Shown: positions 26,831-36,024, counted from the first letter of the stretch. The stretch is 64,000 nt of DNA from Delftia tsuruhatensis (GCF_903815225.1 NZ_LR813084.1:4798001-4862000); one strand, 5' to 3'. Program-made: numbers and translations. Notes: generated by a model from the sequence alone, not told the origin.

Positions 26831-28429
26831 TCACCGCGCGGCCGGCACCGGCCTGAAGCGGACCGGGCCATCGCGCCGCAGTTGCGCCACCAGCGCCAGT
26901 TCCCAGTCGATATAGGCCTGCATCTGCGTTGCCACATCGCCCTGGTAGTCATACGGCAGAACGTAGACATCGTCGGCCTCGTCCGCCCAGCGCGGGTCCG
27001 CCGCCGAAAGCGGCCCGGCGCTGGCGGCCCATTCGCGGTTGCCGCCCGCCAGGGCGAGCACATGGGGCGGCAACCCGCTGTCGACGGCCACGGCCCATGC
27101 GGCCGTCTCGCCATCCGTGCTGGTCAGCACGATGCGCTGCGCCGCAGGCACGGCCTGCAGCGCCTGCTGCAACCGGGAGCGCACGGCGAACCATGCCCCG
27201 GGAATGTGCGCGCGCCGGTAGGCGGGGCTGGGCGACAGATCCATCACCAGCGCCTGCCCGGCGGCGATCCACTCGGCCAGTTGCGCCGGTGCGACCAGAC
27301 GGTCTCCCGGTGGCGCCTGCCAGCGGCGCAAGGGCTCGGGGCCTTGCCGCAGCGTTCCCGCCTCGGAGATGGCGATGACGGCCACGTCGTCGCAGCCCAT
27401 CTGCCACAGCATCACGGCCACGGCGTCGGCACGCAGCGTGTCGTCGGATGTGACGACGATGCGGCTGTGGCGCACGGGCGCATATTCATCCAGCTGCTGC
27501 AGCAGCTGGCCGCCCGCTGCATGGACAAAACCCGCCGGATGGCCGTCGAGATGCTCCTGCCGCGTCCGGATGTCGAACGCATAGAGCGTGCGCGAGACGT
27601 CGCCGCGCAGCTGCTGCCACTGCTGCGCGCCAAGCCGCGGGATCTTGCAGCGCTGGCGCAGCGCGGCCACGGCCGGGCCGAAGCCTGCCGCGCACTGCGC
27701 GACGGGAGGCGGCAACTGCGCATCGCCGCCCGAGGCCGTCTGCAGGCCGGCCAGCTGCCAGCCCATCGTGCCGTTGCGCAGTGCGTAGATGGGATTGGGC
27801 AGGCCGAGCAGGCGTAACAGGCAGGCACCGATGATGCTGCGCGTGCGCCCCGCACAGTGCACGACGATGGGCGTATGCCCGTCCTGCAACAGCCCGGGAA
27901 CGCGCCATGGCAGTTCCACGCCGGGGCAATGCAATGCACCGGGAACACGCACCCGCAAATGCTCATCCAGGGGCCGGCTGTCGAGCAGCAAATGTTCCCG
28001 CGCGCCACGGCGCCACAGATCCAGCGCGGTTGCGTCGAGCGCATCGATGTTCCATGCATGCTCGATCCACTCGCCGAAGGCCTTGCCCAGGACGTTGAAG
28101 CCGCGAAACACCTCGCCACCGCCAGCCGCCCAGGCAGCGACGCCACCCTCGAGCACCGCGACATCGGTATAGCCCAGGGCCTGCAGCCGCTGCGCGCCGC
28201 GCTGTGCCAGCATGGCGTCGGCCTGCCCGTCGTCGAGCACGACGATGGGCACATCCAGACGCGGCAGGCGCTGCGGCGCATCGGCCTCCAGCGTCCCCAG
28301 CGGCAGGCATGCCGCCGCCAGCAGATGCCCCTGGCCGAAACGCCCTTGCTCGCGCACGTCGAGCAAGGCGAGCTCCTGCGGCGCGGCCAGGCGCTGGCGC
28401 AGGGCTGCAATGTCGATGCGGCGGATCAT
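26831..28429 (-). CDS. Four-domain rhodanese-like protein
   Basis: 532 aa made of four rhodanese folds (about residues 1-105, 126-235, 265-385, 395-490) plus a C-terminal tail. Only the second has an active-site Cys (C192 in VVHCAGRTRS). In the matching loops of domains 1, 3 and 4 (VVLDDGQ, VVTSDDT, VLTSTDG) the Cys is missing. Rhodaneses move sulfane sulfur from a donor to cyanide, sulfite or a thiol. It is last in a six-gene operon and overlaps the cysteine-dioxygenase-like gene by 4 bp, so it likely handles sulfur released there. Similar multi-rhodanese proteins occur next to cysteine dioxygenase genes in other betaproteobacteria. Confidence 0.88.
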   Translation of the reverse strand: MIRRIDIAALRQRLAAPQELALLDVREQGRFGQGHLLAAACLPLGTLEADAPQRLPRLDVPIVVLDDGQADAMLAQRGAQRLQALGYTDVAVLEGGVAAWAAGGGEVFRGFNVLGKAFGEWIEHAWNIDALDATALDLWRRGAREHLLLDSRPLDEHLRVRVPGALHCPGVELPWRVPGLLQDGHTPIVVHCAGRTRSIIGACLLRLLGLPNPIYALRNGTMGWQLAGLQTASGGDAQLPPPVAQCAAGFGPAVAALRQRCKIPRLGAQQWQQLRGDVSRTLYAFDIRTRQEHLDGHPAGFVHAAGGQLLQQLDEYAPVRHSRIVVTSDDTLRADAVAVMLWQMGCDDVAVIAISEAGTLRQGPEPLRRWQAPPGDRLVAPAQLAEWIAAGQALVMDLSPSPAYRRAHIPGAWFAVRSRLQQALQAVPAAQRIVLTSTDGETAAWAVAVDSGLPPHVLALAGGNREWAASAGPLSAADPRWADEADDVYVLPYDYQGDVATQMQAYIDWELALVAQLRRDGPVRFRPVPAAR

Positions 28430-29001
28430 AGGATCAGCGGCTGCGGCGCATAGTGGCCGCTGTCCCGCCCCTGGGCATCGAACCGGCGCCGGCCCGACTG
28501 CCTCTCCATCGCCGCGCCGTAGAGGTGCAGATTCAACAGCCGGGTGTCGGGCTCGACGCGGATGCTGTGCACGTCCTGCGGCATGAGGGCGATGGAGGCG
28601 CCCTCCTTCAATGCGATCTCGCGGACGGCGGTGATGCGCTCGCTGCCATCGGCCAGCGTCTCGCGCCGGTAGAGCCGATTGAACTCCGTGCCATGGACGG
28701 CTGCGATCACCGCCCAGGTGTTGTGGTCATGGGGCGGCGAGGCCAGGCCGCCGTCGCTGCGGTTGGCATAGAGCGTGCACCCGCATTCCATGTCCGTGCC
28801 CAGCGTATGGAGCACGCTGATCTGCCCCGGCGGCAGCGCGAAGCGCTCATAGGTCAGCAGATCGCGGCGGGCGGCCAGGCGTCCAAGAATGGCCTGGATG
28901 TCCGCCAGCGCGGCGCGATCGACGCCTGCGAGTGCTACCACACGGCGCACCTGCGCCAGGGTGCTGCGCACCATTTGAGTCAACAGGTCTTGGTTCTGCA
29001 T
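28426..29001 (-). CDS. Cysteine dioxygenase-family (thiol dioxygenase) cupin
   Basis: 191 aa. The iron-binding cupin motif PPHDHNTWAVIAAVHGTEFN (His-x-His plus a later Glu-type position) and a second cupin strand with PQDVHSI match the cysteine dioxygenase family, which oxidises a thiol to a sulfinate using O2. Substrate could be cysteine, 3-mercaptopropionate or a related thiol; the sequence does not decide. The ATG at 29001 follows an AGGAGA-like site. It lies 13 bp after the C-S lyase gene. Confidence 0.85.
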   Translation of the reverse strand: MQNQDLLTQMVRSTLAQVRRVVALAGVDRAALADIQAILGRLAARRDLLTYERFALPPGQISVLHTLGTDMECGCTLYANRSDGGLASPPHDHNTWAVIAAVHGTEFNRLYRRETLADGSERITAVREIALKEGASIALMPQDVHSIRVEPDTRLLNLHLYGAAMERQSGRRRFDAQGRDSGHYAPQPLIL

Positions 29002-29014
29002 CCGTCTCTCCTTG

Positions 29015-30199
29015 TCAGTCCGGCGCCGCTGCGGCTTGCATGCGCGCAAAGGCCTTTGCCAGGTCTTCGACCAGATCCCGGGGATCCTCCAGCCCCGCAT
29101 GCACACGCAGGTAGCGCCCGCCTGTGCTCCACGCGCCAGCGCTGCGATGGCGTGAGGGGTCGTCTGGAAACAGCAGGCTTTCGTAGCCGCCCCAGGAGCC
29201 TCCCAGGCCGAAATGCGCCAGCCCGTCGAAAAAGGCTTCCCATGCCCGCTGCGCCACAGGGCGCAGGACGACGCCGAACAGGCCGGATGCCCCGCTCCAG
29301 TCGCGCAACCAGACGGCATGATCGGGATGGTCGGGGAGCCCCGGATGCAGGACGCGCTCGACCTGCGGCCGCGAGGCCAGCCAGCGCGCCAGCTGCAGGC
29401 CGGTCTGCCCGTGCTGGCGAAGGCGCGGCCCCAGCGTGCGCAGGCCCCGGAGCACGGCATAGGCATCATCGGCGCCCACGCACCAGCCGAACTGGCGGTA
29501 CACCGGCTCCAGGCGCGCATGGGCATCGGCGCTGGCCGTGGCGATGCCCATCATCACGTCGGAATGCCCGCACAGGTACTTGGTGGCGGCCTCCACGACC
29601 ACGTCGGCGCCATGCTCCAGCGGACGAAAAAGCATGGGGGTGGACCAGGTGTTGTCGAACACGATCACGGCGCCCGGCGCTTGCTCGCGGACGGCGCGCA
29701 CCAGCGCCCGCATGTCCGGGACCTCGAAGGTCAGCGAGCCGGGCGCCTCCAGGTAGACGACGCGGGTATCGCCGCGCAGGCAGCCCCGCAGGCCGGCCGG
29801 GGTCGCGGCAAAGAAGTCGCAGCGCACACCGATGCGTCCGAGATGCGTGGCCGCAAAGCGGCGCGCCGGCGCGTAGGCGGTATCGATCATGGCCAGGTGA
29901 TCGCCGGGCGCCAGCAGGGCGCTGAGCGTTCCGGAGATCGCCGCCAGACCGCTGGGATACAGCAGGCTGCCGTGGCCGCGGGCCAGTTCCGTCATGGCCT
30001 GCTCCAGCGCCAGCGTCGTCGGGGTGCCGTAGCGGCCGTAGGTCAGCTGGCCCGGGGCATGGGCCTTGCCGGCTTCAAACGCGGCGAGATGGGGGTACAG
30101 AATCGTCGAGGCCCGGCAAACGGGCGGGTTCACCATGCCGAAGAACGCTGGCGGATTGCGCCCGGCGGCGACGAAATCCGTATCGCAAGGGCCTGTCAT
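29015..30199 (-). CDS. PLP-dependent C-S lyase, cystathionine beta-lyase type
   Basis: 394 aa Cys/Met-metabolism PLP enzyme. The cofactor Lys lies in VVEAATKYLCGHSDVMMG and the Tyr-x-Arg motif in LTYGRYGTPT near the N-terminus; FDNTWSTPMLFRPLEHGAD is typical of MetC. It would cleave the C-S bond of cystathionine or a related thioether amino acid, giving a thiol, ammonia and a 2-oxo acid. The start at 30199 overlaps the aminotransferase stop (ATGA) and has GGGAGG upstream; an ATG at 30214 is less likely. A methionine gamma-lyase-like activity is possible. Confidence 0.88.
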   Translation of the reverse strand: MTGPCDTDFVAAGRNPPAFFGMVNPPVCRASTILYPHLAAFEAGKAHAPGQLTYGRYGTPTTLALEQAMTELARGHGSLLYPSGLAAISGTLSALLAPGDHLAMIDTAYAPARRFAATHLGRIGVRCDFFAATPAGLRGCLRGDTRVVYLEAPGSLTFEVPDMRALVRAVREQAPGAVIVFDNTWSTPMLFRPLEHGADVVVEAATKYLCGHSDVMMGIATASADAHARLEPVYRQFGWCVGADDAYAVLRGLRTLGPRLRQHGQTGLQLARWLASRPQVERVLHPGLPDHPDHAVWLRDWSGASGLFGVVLRPVAQRAWEAFFDGLAHFGLGGSWGGYESLLFPDDPSRHRSAGAWSTGGRYLRVHAGLEDPRDLVEDLAKAFARMQAAAAPD

Positions 30200-31422
30200 T
30201 GCAATACCTCCCATGCGCAGGCCAGGCGCGACATCGCAGCCTGCAGGATCTGGGGCGATGCGGCAAACGACAGGCGCAGGCAGCCTGCGGCGCCGAAGGC
30301 GCTGCCCGGCACCAGCCCCAGCCCATGCTCGCGCAGCAGCCAGTGCGCCAGGTCGGCGTCATCGGCCCGGGCGATGGCGCCGCGCGCCTTCAGTGCCTGC
30401 ACCGCCGTGGTGGCGTCGAGCAGCAGGTAGAACCCGCCACGCGCGGGCCGGCAGCGCAGCCCGGGCAGGGCCTGCAGTGCCTGCAAGACCTGCGCATGGC
30501 GCTCGCGGAACGCGGCACGCATGGGCAGCACGGGTTCGTCACAGAGGTTCAGGGCCGCCAACGCGGCGGCCTGCGACACCGAACTGGCGCAGGACGTCAC
30601 CTGCGACTGCACGCGCTCCATGGCCTCGACCAGATCGCGCGGTCCCGCCGCGTAGCCGATGCGCCAGCCTGTCATGGCGTAGGCCTTGGACACCCCGTTG
30701 ATGACCACCGTCCGGTCGTACAGCCCAGGACAGGCCTGCAGCCAATGCACGAAAGGCTCGTCATCCAGCAGGATCTTTTCGTAGATGTCATCGCAGACCA
30801 CCAGCAATTGCGGGTGCGCGGCCAGCACCCGGCCCAGCGCCAGCCAGTCGCTGCGGCCATGGCGCGCTCCCGTGGGATTGCAGGGGCTGTTGAGCACCAG
30901 CAGCCGGCTGCGCGGCGTGATGGCGGCGGCCAGCGCCTCGGGCTGCAGCAGATAGCCCTGCTCGTACGTGGTCGGCACCCGCACGGTGCCGGCACCGGCC
31001 AGCCGGGCGATGTCGGCATAGCTGACCCAGCCCGGCGTGGGCAGCAGCAACTCGTCGCCCGGCGACAGCGTGGCCATCATCAGGTTGAACAGCGACTGCT
31101 TGGCGCCACTGGAGACGATGATCTGGTCCAGCCCGTAGCGCAGGCCGTGGTCGCGCTGCAGCTTGGCGGCAATGGCCTCGCGCAATGCGGCGGTGCCGGC
31201 CATCGGCGTATACCGCGTCTGGCCGGCGCGGGCCGCGGCCAGGGCGGCGTCCACGACCGGGGCAGGCGTGGGAAAGTCCGGCTCGCCGGCGCCCAGCACG
31301 ACAATGTCGCGCCCCTGCGCGCGCAGGGCATGGGCCGCCTGCTCGAAGGCCAGGGTGGGGGACAGGCGCACGGCCTGCATGCGGGCGGCGATGCGCCGCT
31401 CCTGGGTGGGCAGTTCAGACAT
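30196..31422 (-). CDS. Class I/II PLP aminotransferase
   Basis: 408 aa fold type I aminotransferase of the aspartate aminotransferase superfamily. The PLP Lys is in INGVSKAYAMTGWRIGYA; LGAGEPDFPTP, LNSPCNPTGA and the CRPARGGFYLLLD region complete the pattern. It would exchange an amino group between a 2-oxo acid and an amino acid such as glutamate. It overlaps both neighbours by 8 and 4 bp. In context it could aminate the 2-oxo acid made by the FAD enzyme or transaminate cysteine sulfinate. Confidence 0.87.
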   Translation of the reverse strand: MSELPTQERRIAARMQAVRLSPTLAFEQAAHALRAQGRDIVVLGAGEPDFPTPAPVVDAALAAARAGQTRYTPMAGTAALREAIAAKLQRDHGLRYGLDQIIVSSGAKQSLFNLMMATLSPGDELLLPTPGWVSYADIARLAGAGTVRVPTTYEQGYLLQPEALAAAITPRSRLLVLNSPCNPTGARHGRSDWLALGRVLAAHPQLLVVCDDIYEKILLDDEPFVHWLQACPGLYDRTVVINGVSKAYAMTGWRIGYAAGPRDLVEAMERVQSQVTSCASSVSQAAALAALNLCDEPVLPMRAAFRERHAQVLQALQALPGLRCRPARGGFYLLLDATTAVQALKARGAIARADDADLAHWLLREHGLGLVPGSAFGAAGCLRLSFAASPQILQAAMSRLACAWEVLQ

Positions 31423-32821
31423 TCAACACCTTTCCGGGGTTCATCAGTCCCTGGGGATCCAGCGCGCGCTTGATCCTCTGCATCAGCCTCAGCTCGACAG
31501 ACGGCTTGTAGCGCCGGGTCTCGTCGACCTTGGCCTGTCCGACGCCATGCTCGGCAGAGAACGAGCCGCCTGCCGCATCCACCGCGTCATAGACATGGCG
31601 GTTGACGCGCGCCTCCATCTCCTCGAATGCCGCACCGCACAGACCTGCGGGCGGGGCCACGTTGAAGTGCAGATTGCCGTCGCCGATGTGGCCGAAGACC
31701 AGCAGCTCGGTGCCGGGAAATGCCTTGGCAAGATCGACGCGCATGTGCTCGATGAACTGCGCGATCTCCGAGATCGGCAGGGAGATGTCGTGCTTGAAGT
31801 TCGGCCCCTGCTTCACCTGGGCCTCGGCCGACAGCTCTCGCAGGCGCCAGAGTTCGCGCGACTGGGACAGGGAGCCGGCCACCACGGCGTCCAGCGCACA
31901 TTCGGCCTCCAGCGCCTCGGACAGCAGGGCCTCGCAGGCCGCACGGGCGCGCGCCTCGTCCCCGCCGTCGCCGCATTCGATCAGCACCCAGGACGCGCAG
32001 GCGATGGGCAGCGGCCTGCGGCATTGCGACGGAAAGTGGTGCTGGGCCAGGGCGACGCAGCGGTCGTCAACCAGCTCGAAGGCCGTCAAGGCCGCGCCCA
32101 GATGGCGCTGGGCCATCTCGAACAGCCGCACCGCCTGCTGCGCTCCGGCCAGCGCCACGAAGGCGGTCACCTGAGCCGCCGGGCGGGGAAACAGCTTCAT
32201 GGTCGCGGCCGTGATGATGCCCAGCGTGCCCTCCGCGCCAATGAACAGATCCCGCAGGTCATAGCCGGTGTTGTCCTTGCGCAGGCCGCGCAGGGATGAC
32301 CACAGCTCGCCTTCGGCAGTGACCACCTCCAGGCCCAGGCACAGCTCGCGCGCATTGCCATAGCGCAGCACCTGCACCCCACCGGCGTTGGTGGACAGGT
32401 TGCCGCCCAGCGTGCAGGTCCCCTCGGATGCCAGCGACAGGGGAAAGAGCCGCCCATGGCGGGCCGCCAGCTCCTGCAAGTCCGCCAGGCGGCAACCGGC
32501 CTCGGCCGTCACGGTGCCGTTGACGGGGTCGGTGCGGCGCACGGCATTCATCCGCGTCAGCGAAACCAGCAGCGCGCGGCCGCTGCCGTCCGGCACGCCC
32601 GCCCCCACCAGGCCGGTATTGCCGCCCTGGGGAACGATGGGCACGCCATGGGCGGCGCACCAGCGCACGATCGCCTGGACTTGCGCGGCATCGGCGGGCT
32701 GGGCCACGGCGAGCGCGCGGCCCCGCCACCGGCCGCGCCAGTCTTCAAGAAAAGGCGCCATGTCATGCGCAGAGGTCAGCAGGCGGGCCGGGACCTGGCT
32801 TTGGAGTGCATCGAGATTCAT
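31415..32821 (-). CDS. FAD-binding D-2-hydroxyacid dehydrogenase (GlcD/D-lactate dehydrogenase type)
   Basis: 468 aa. An N-terminal FAD_binding_4 domain (PQGGNTGLVGAGVPDGSG, GGNLSTNAGG, GAEGTLGIITAATMKLFP) precedes an FAD-oxidase C domain with the metal/substrate motif HIGDGNLHFNV and EHGVGQAKVDE. Enzymes of this form oxidise D-lactate, D-2-hydroxyglutarate or similar 2-hydroxy acids to 2-oxo acids. It starts 25 bp after the Bug gene and overlaps the aminotransferase. A nitrilase acting on a cyanohydrin would give just this type of substrate. Confidence 0.88.
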   Translation of the reverse strand: MNLDALQSQVPARLLTSAHDMAPFLEDWRGRWRGRALAVAQPADAAQVQAIVRWCAAHGVPIVPQGGNTGLVGAGVPDGSGRALLVSLTRMNAVRRTDPVNGTVTAEAGCRLADLQELAARHGRLFPLSLASEGTCTLGGNLSTNAGGVQVLRYGNARELCLGLEVVTAEGELWSSLRGLRKDNTGYDLRDLFIGAEGTLGIITAATMKLFPRPAAQVTAFVALAGAQQAVRLFEMAQRHLGAALTAFELVDDRCVALAQHHFPSQCRRPLPIACASWVLIECGDGGDEARARAACEALLSEALEAECALDAVVAGSLSQSRELWRLRELSAEAQVKQGPNFKHDISLPISEIAQFIEHMRVDLAKAFPGTELLVFGHIGDGNLHFNVAPPAGLCGAAFEEMEARVNRHVYDAVDAAGGSFSAEHGVGQAKVDETRRYKPSVELRLMQRIKRALDPQGLMNPGKVLNV

Positions 32822-32845
32822 GGATTCCCCATCCGGGTTGGTGTG

Positions 32846-33868
32846 TCAGGGGGCGGAGGCGCCGGGGGCTTGCGTCGCCATGCCGGCGTCCTTCACCAGC
32901 TTGCGCCCGGCGGCCAGCTCCTCATGCACGAAGGCACGGAACGCAGTCCGGTCGAGCTTGAAGGGCTGTGATCCCAGCGCCTGCAGCCGCTGCGCCGTGG
33001 CGGGATCGTCAAGTGCCTTGCCGACCCAGTGGTTCAGCTCGTCGGCCTTGGATGCGGGCATGCCGGGCGGCCCCACCAGCCCCGCCCAGACCCGCATCTC
33101 CACGCCGGGCACGCCCGCTTCCCGCGCCGTCGGCACGGCGGCGAGCGCCGGCGAACGCTGGGGCGAGAGCACGGCCAGTGCGCGCAATTTGCCCGCCAGC
33201 AGGGGTTCACGCACGACGGTCAGGGTCACCACCATCAGGTCCACATGGCCGCCCATCAGGTCGGTCAGGGCATTGGAGGCCCCGCGGTAGGGCACGTGGA
33301 CCAGCCTGGCGCCGGTGCGGTGGCCCAGCAGCTCGCCGGCCAGGTGCGGGGACGTGCCGGCCCCCGGCGATGCATAGGTCAGCGGCCGGTCGCCGCGCAT
33401 GCCGGCGGCCAGCAGGCTTTGCAGCGAGTCGTAGGGGCTGGCCGCGCGCACGACCACCACATTGACGCTCTCCGCCACGGCCGCGATCGGCGTGAAATCC
33501 CTCTCCGGGTCCCATCGTGCGCCCGTATTGAGGGCGGCGCCCGCGCCGTGCTGCGAGGCACCTGTCATGTACAGCAAGGAGGAGCGGGCGCCGCTGCGGC
33601 TCACCAGGTCGGCCGCCACATTTCCACCCGCCCCCGGGTGGTTTTCGACGATGACCGGACGGCCGGCCTCGGCGGACAGGCGCGGCGCCAGAATGCGCGC
33701 CCATTGGTCGGCGGAGCCGCCAGCCGAGTAGCCGACGACGATGCGCAAGGGCTCCTGCGGCGCTTGTGCCAAGGCCGGGGCGGTGAAAGCGCATGCGGCC
33801 AGGCACCAGGACAAGGCCCGGGCCATCCTCGGCACCATCGGCACACGAACGGGACAAGTGCATCTCAC
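32846..33868 (-). CDS. Bug-family tripartite tricarboxylate transporter substrate-binding protein
   Basis: 340 aa periplasmic solute receptor. A signal peptide (ALSWCLAACAFTAPALAQA) is followed by the Bug core: RIVVGYSAGGSADQWAR, VIVENHPGAGGNVAAD, then VPYRGASNALTDLMGG. Ligand is probably a small carboxylic acid. It leads the six-gene minus-strand operon and is divergent from nitrilase 2. The ATG at 33868 has AGGAGA about 10 bases upstream; internal ATGs at 33838 or 33826 would shorten the signal n-region. No membrane TctA/TctB partner is nearby. Confidence 0.88.
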   Translation of the reverse strand: MRCTCPVRVPMVPRMARALSWCLAACAFTAPALAQAPQEPLRIVVGYSAGGSADQWARILAPRLSAEAGRPVIVENHPGAGGNVAADLVSRSGARSSLLYMTGASQHGAGAALNTGARWDPERDFTPIAAVAESVNVVVVRAASPYDSLQSLLAAGMRGDRPLTYASPGAGTSPHLAGELLGHRTGARLVHVPYRGASNALTDLMGGHVDLMVVTLTVVREPLLAGKLRALAVLSPQRSPALAAVPTAREAGVPGVEMRVWAGLVGPPGMPASKADELNHWVGKALDDPATAQRLQALGSQPFKLDRTAFRAFVHEELAAGRKLVKDAGMATQAPGASAP

Positions 33869-33939
33869 GAAGGTCTCCTGCGGAAAGGGGAATGCGGGGA
33901 ACAGGGGCCACTCTAGGGGTGCGATGGCTGTTTCACGTC

Positions 33940-33980
33940 ATGCCGGATGGGCATGGCGCCGGCGTATGCCCATCCGGCAT
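33940..33980. promoter_or_regulatory. Perfect 15-bp inverted repeat in the divergent Bug/nitrilase promoter region
   Basis: ATGCCGGATGGGCAT (33940-33954) recurs as its exact reverse complement at 33966-33980 with an 11-bp spacer. Each arm is itself a dyad ATGCC-N5-GGCAT, with centres 26 bp apart. Lying between the two divergent operons, it is a strong candidate for a shared operator. The binding protein is unknown. Confidence 0.72.
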
Positions 33981-34015
33981 ATCCGCGGCGGGGCAGGACT
34001 CTGCAAAATCGCCGC

Positions 34016-35014
34016 ATGACGCCCTCTTGCCCACCCCGATTCACGGCTGCAGCCGTCCAGGCCGCGCCGGTCTTTCTCGACTCAGACGCGACGATCCGGC
34101 GAAGCCTGGACCTGATCGCGCAGGCCGCGGCGCGGGGCGCGCAGCTGGTCGTGTTTCCCGAACTGTGGTGTCCCGGCTATCCCTGGTGGGTGTGGCTGGG
34201 CAGCCCCGCCTGGGGCAGCCGCTTCGCCCAGCGCTATGCCGACCAATCGCTGGAGCGCGACGGCCCGCAATTGCGCGCCATCGCAGCGGCGGCGGCGAGG
34301 CACCGCATGCACGTCAGCTTCAGCTTCTCGGAGCGCCAGGGCGGCAGCCTCTACATCAGCCAGGCCCTGTTCGGCGACGACGGCCGGCTGCTGCACTGCC
34401 GGCGCAAACTCAAGCCGGCACGCACGGAACGCGGCACGTTCGGCCAGGGCTCGGGCAGCGACCTGCGCGCGGTCGATACGGCGCTGGGCCGATTCGGACA
34501 GCTGTGCTGCGGAGAGCACTACCAGGTGCTGTTCAAGGCCGGCCTCATGGCCCAGGGCGAAGAGGTCCACGTCGCGGCCTGGCCCTCCTTCAGCCTGCTG
34601 CGGGGCAGCGCCTTCCGCACGGGGCCGGAAGCCGCGCAGCTGGCCAGCCGCAGCTACGCGCTCGAAGGCCAGTGCCATGTGATCATGGCCACCAGCGTGG
34701 CCGACACCGACATGCTGGAGACCGTGTGCGACACGCCCGAGCGGCTGCGGATGATGTCGCCGGTCGGCATGGCGCGCTCCGGCGGCAGCTCCATGATCTA
34801 CTCGCCCGACGGCGAGATGCTCTGCGAGGCGCTGCCCGAGGGCGAGGTCGGCCTCGTGCTGGCCGAGATCGACCGCGGCCGCATCGCCAGCGCCAAGATC
34901 GCGGTGGACGCCTTTGGCCACTGGGCGCGCCCGGACATCGTGCAATTGCGGCTGTGCCTGTCCGATGCGGCAGGCCTGCCCGCTTGCGAACCCTTTGGCG
35001 AGGCCGCGCCATGA
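34016..35014 (+). CDS. Nitrilase (paralogue 2) with altered catalytic-Cys motif
   Basis: 332 aa. E49 (VVFPELWCPGYPWW), K131 (CRRKLKPARTER) and C165 (GQLCCGEHYQ) keep the triad, but the near-invariant Trp after the catalytic Cys is Gly. This may change substrate size or activity. The start at 34016 is the first that gives the normal N-terminus (FTAAAVQAAPVFLD); no strong ribosome site is seen. It overlaps nitrilase 3 by 4 bp. It clearly shares ancestry with paralogue 3. Confidence 0.9.
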   Translation: MTPSCPPRFTAAAVQAAPVFLDSDATIRRSLDLIAQAAARGAQLVVFPELWCPGYPWWVWLGSPAWGSRFAQRYADQSLERDGPQLRAIAAAAARHRMHVSFSFSERQGGSLYISQALFGDDGRLLHCRRKLKPARTERGTFGQGSGSDLRAVDTALGRFGQLCCGEHYQVLFKAGLMAQGEEVHVAAWPSFSLLRGSAFRTGPEAAQLASRSYALEGQCHVIMATSVADTDMLETVCDTPERLRMMSPVGMARSGGSSMIYSPDGEMLCEALPEGEVGLVLAEIDRGRIASAKIAVDAFGHWARPDIVQLRLCLSDAAGLPACEPFGEAAP

Positions 35015-36024
35015 CCGCCACGGACGAGCGCAGGCGCCCGTTGCGCGTCGCCGCCGTGCAGGCGGCCCCGGTATTCATGGACCGCCAGGCCTCGCTCGGC
35101 AAGGCGCTGCACCTCATCGAACAGGCGGCTGCGGCGGGAGCGCAGCTCGTCGCCTTTGGCGAGGCCTGGCTGCCCGGCTACCCCTGGTGGATCTGGCTGG
35201 ATTCGCCGGCTGCGGGCATGCCATGGGCCGTCCGGCTGCATGCGCAGGCCCTGGTCCGCGAAGGAACCGAGATGGCGCAACTGTCGGCCGCGGCCCGAAA
35301 GCACGCCATCGTGGTCGTGATGGGCCATGTGGAACGCTTCGGCGCCAGCCTGTACCTTGCGCAGTCGATCATCGATGTGGACGGGACCGTGCAGCACAGG
35401 CGCAAGCTCAAACCGTCCAATCACGAACGCTCGCTTTTCGGCGAAGGCGATGGCAGCGATCTGCGCGTGAAGGAGACGGCCGCGGGCCGCGTGGGCGCCC
35501 TGTGCTGCTGGGAGCACCTCATGCCGCTGTCGCGCCATGCGCTGGCGATGCAGCATGCGCAGATCCATGTCGCGGCGTGGCCCGCGCTCAGCATGGGGCG
35601 CGACTGGCGCTACACCATCGGCCCCGCGATGACCGCCGCCATCAACCAGACACTGGCGGTGGAGTCGGCGTGCTTCGTCATTGCACCCACGGCCGTCCTC
35701 GACCAGGACCTGATCGCGGCGCTGTGCGACACGCCTGAAAAGCGCCGCCTCATGGGCGTCGAAGGCCGCAGCGCGGCGGGCGGCGCCGCCATGGTCTACG
35801 GGCCCGACGGCGCGCCAATGGCCCCGCCTCTGCCCGAGGACCAGGAAGGCCTGGTGCTGGCAGACCTCGATTTTTCGGCCCTGACCCTGGCCAAGCGCGT
35901 GCTCGATACCACTGGACATTCCGCCAGGCCGGACGTGCTGCGCCTGCATGTGGACTACCGCGCGCAACCCAGCGTCGTCTACACCGAGGCACCGCCCTCT
36001 TCAAGCCACGGGAGCGAACCATGA
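35011..36024 (+). CDS. Nitrilase (paralogue 3)
   Basis: 337 aa. The triad is intact: E51 (LVAFGEAWLPGYPWWIW), K132 (HRRKLKPSNHER) and C166 (GALCCWEHLMP). The residue before the catalytic Glu is Gly where most nitrilases have Pro. The start overlaps paralogue 2 (ATGA) and the end overlaps the Bug gene (ATGA), so three genes form one coupled operon. Paralogues 2 and 3 could form a mixed oligomer, as nitrilases assemble into spirals; that is inference. Confidence 0.92.
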   Translation: MTATDERRRPLRVAAVQAAPVFMDRQASLGKALHLIEQAAAAGAQLVAFGEAWLPGYPWWIWLDSPAAGMPWAVRLHAQALVREGTEMAQLSAAARKHAIVVVMGHVERFGASLYLAQSIIDVDGTVQHRRKLKPSNHERSLFGEGDGSDLRVKETAAGRVGALCCWEHLMPLSRHALAMQHAQIHVAAWPALSMGRDWRYTIGPAMTAAINQTLAVESACFVIAPTAVLDQDLIAALCDTPEKRRLMGVEGRSAAGGAAMVYGPDGAPMAPPLPEDQEGLVLADLDFSALTLAKRVLDTTGHSARPDVLRLHVDYRAQPSVVYTEAPPSSSHGSEP

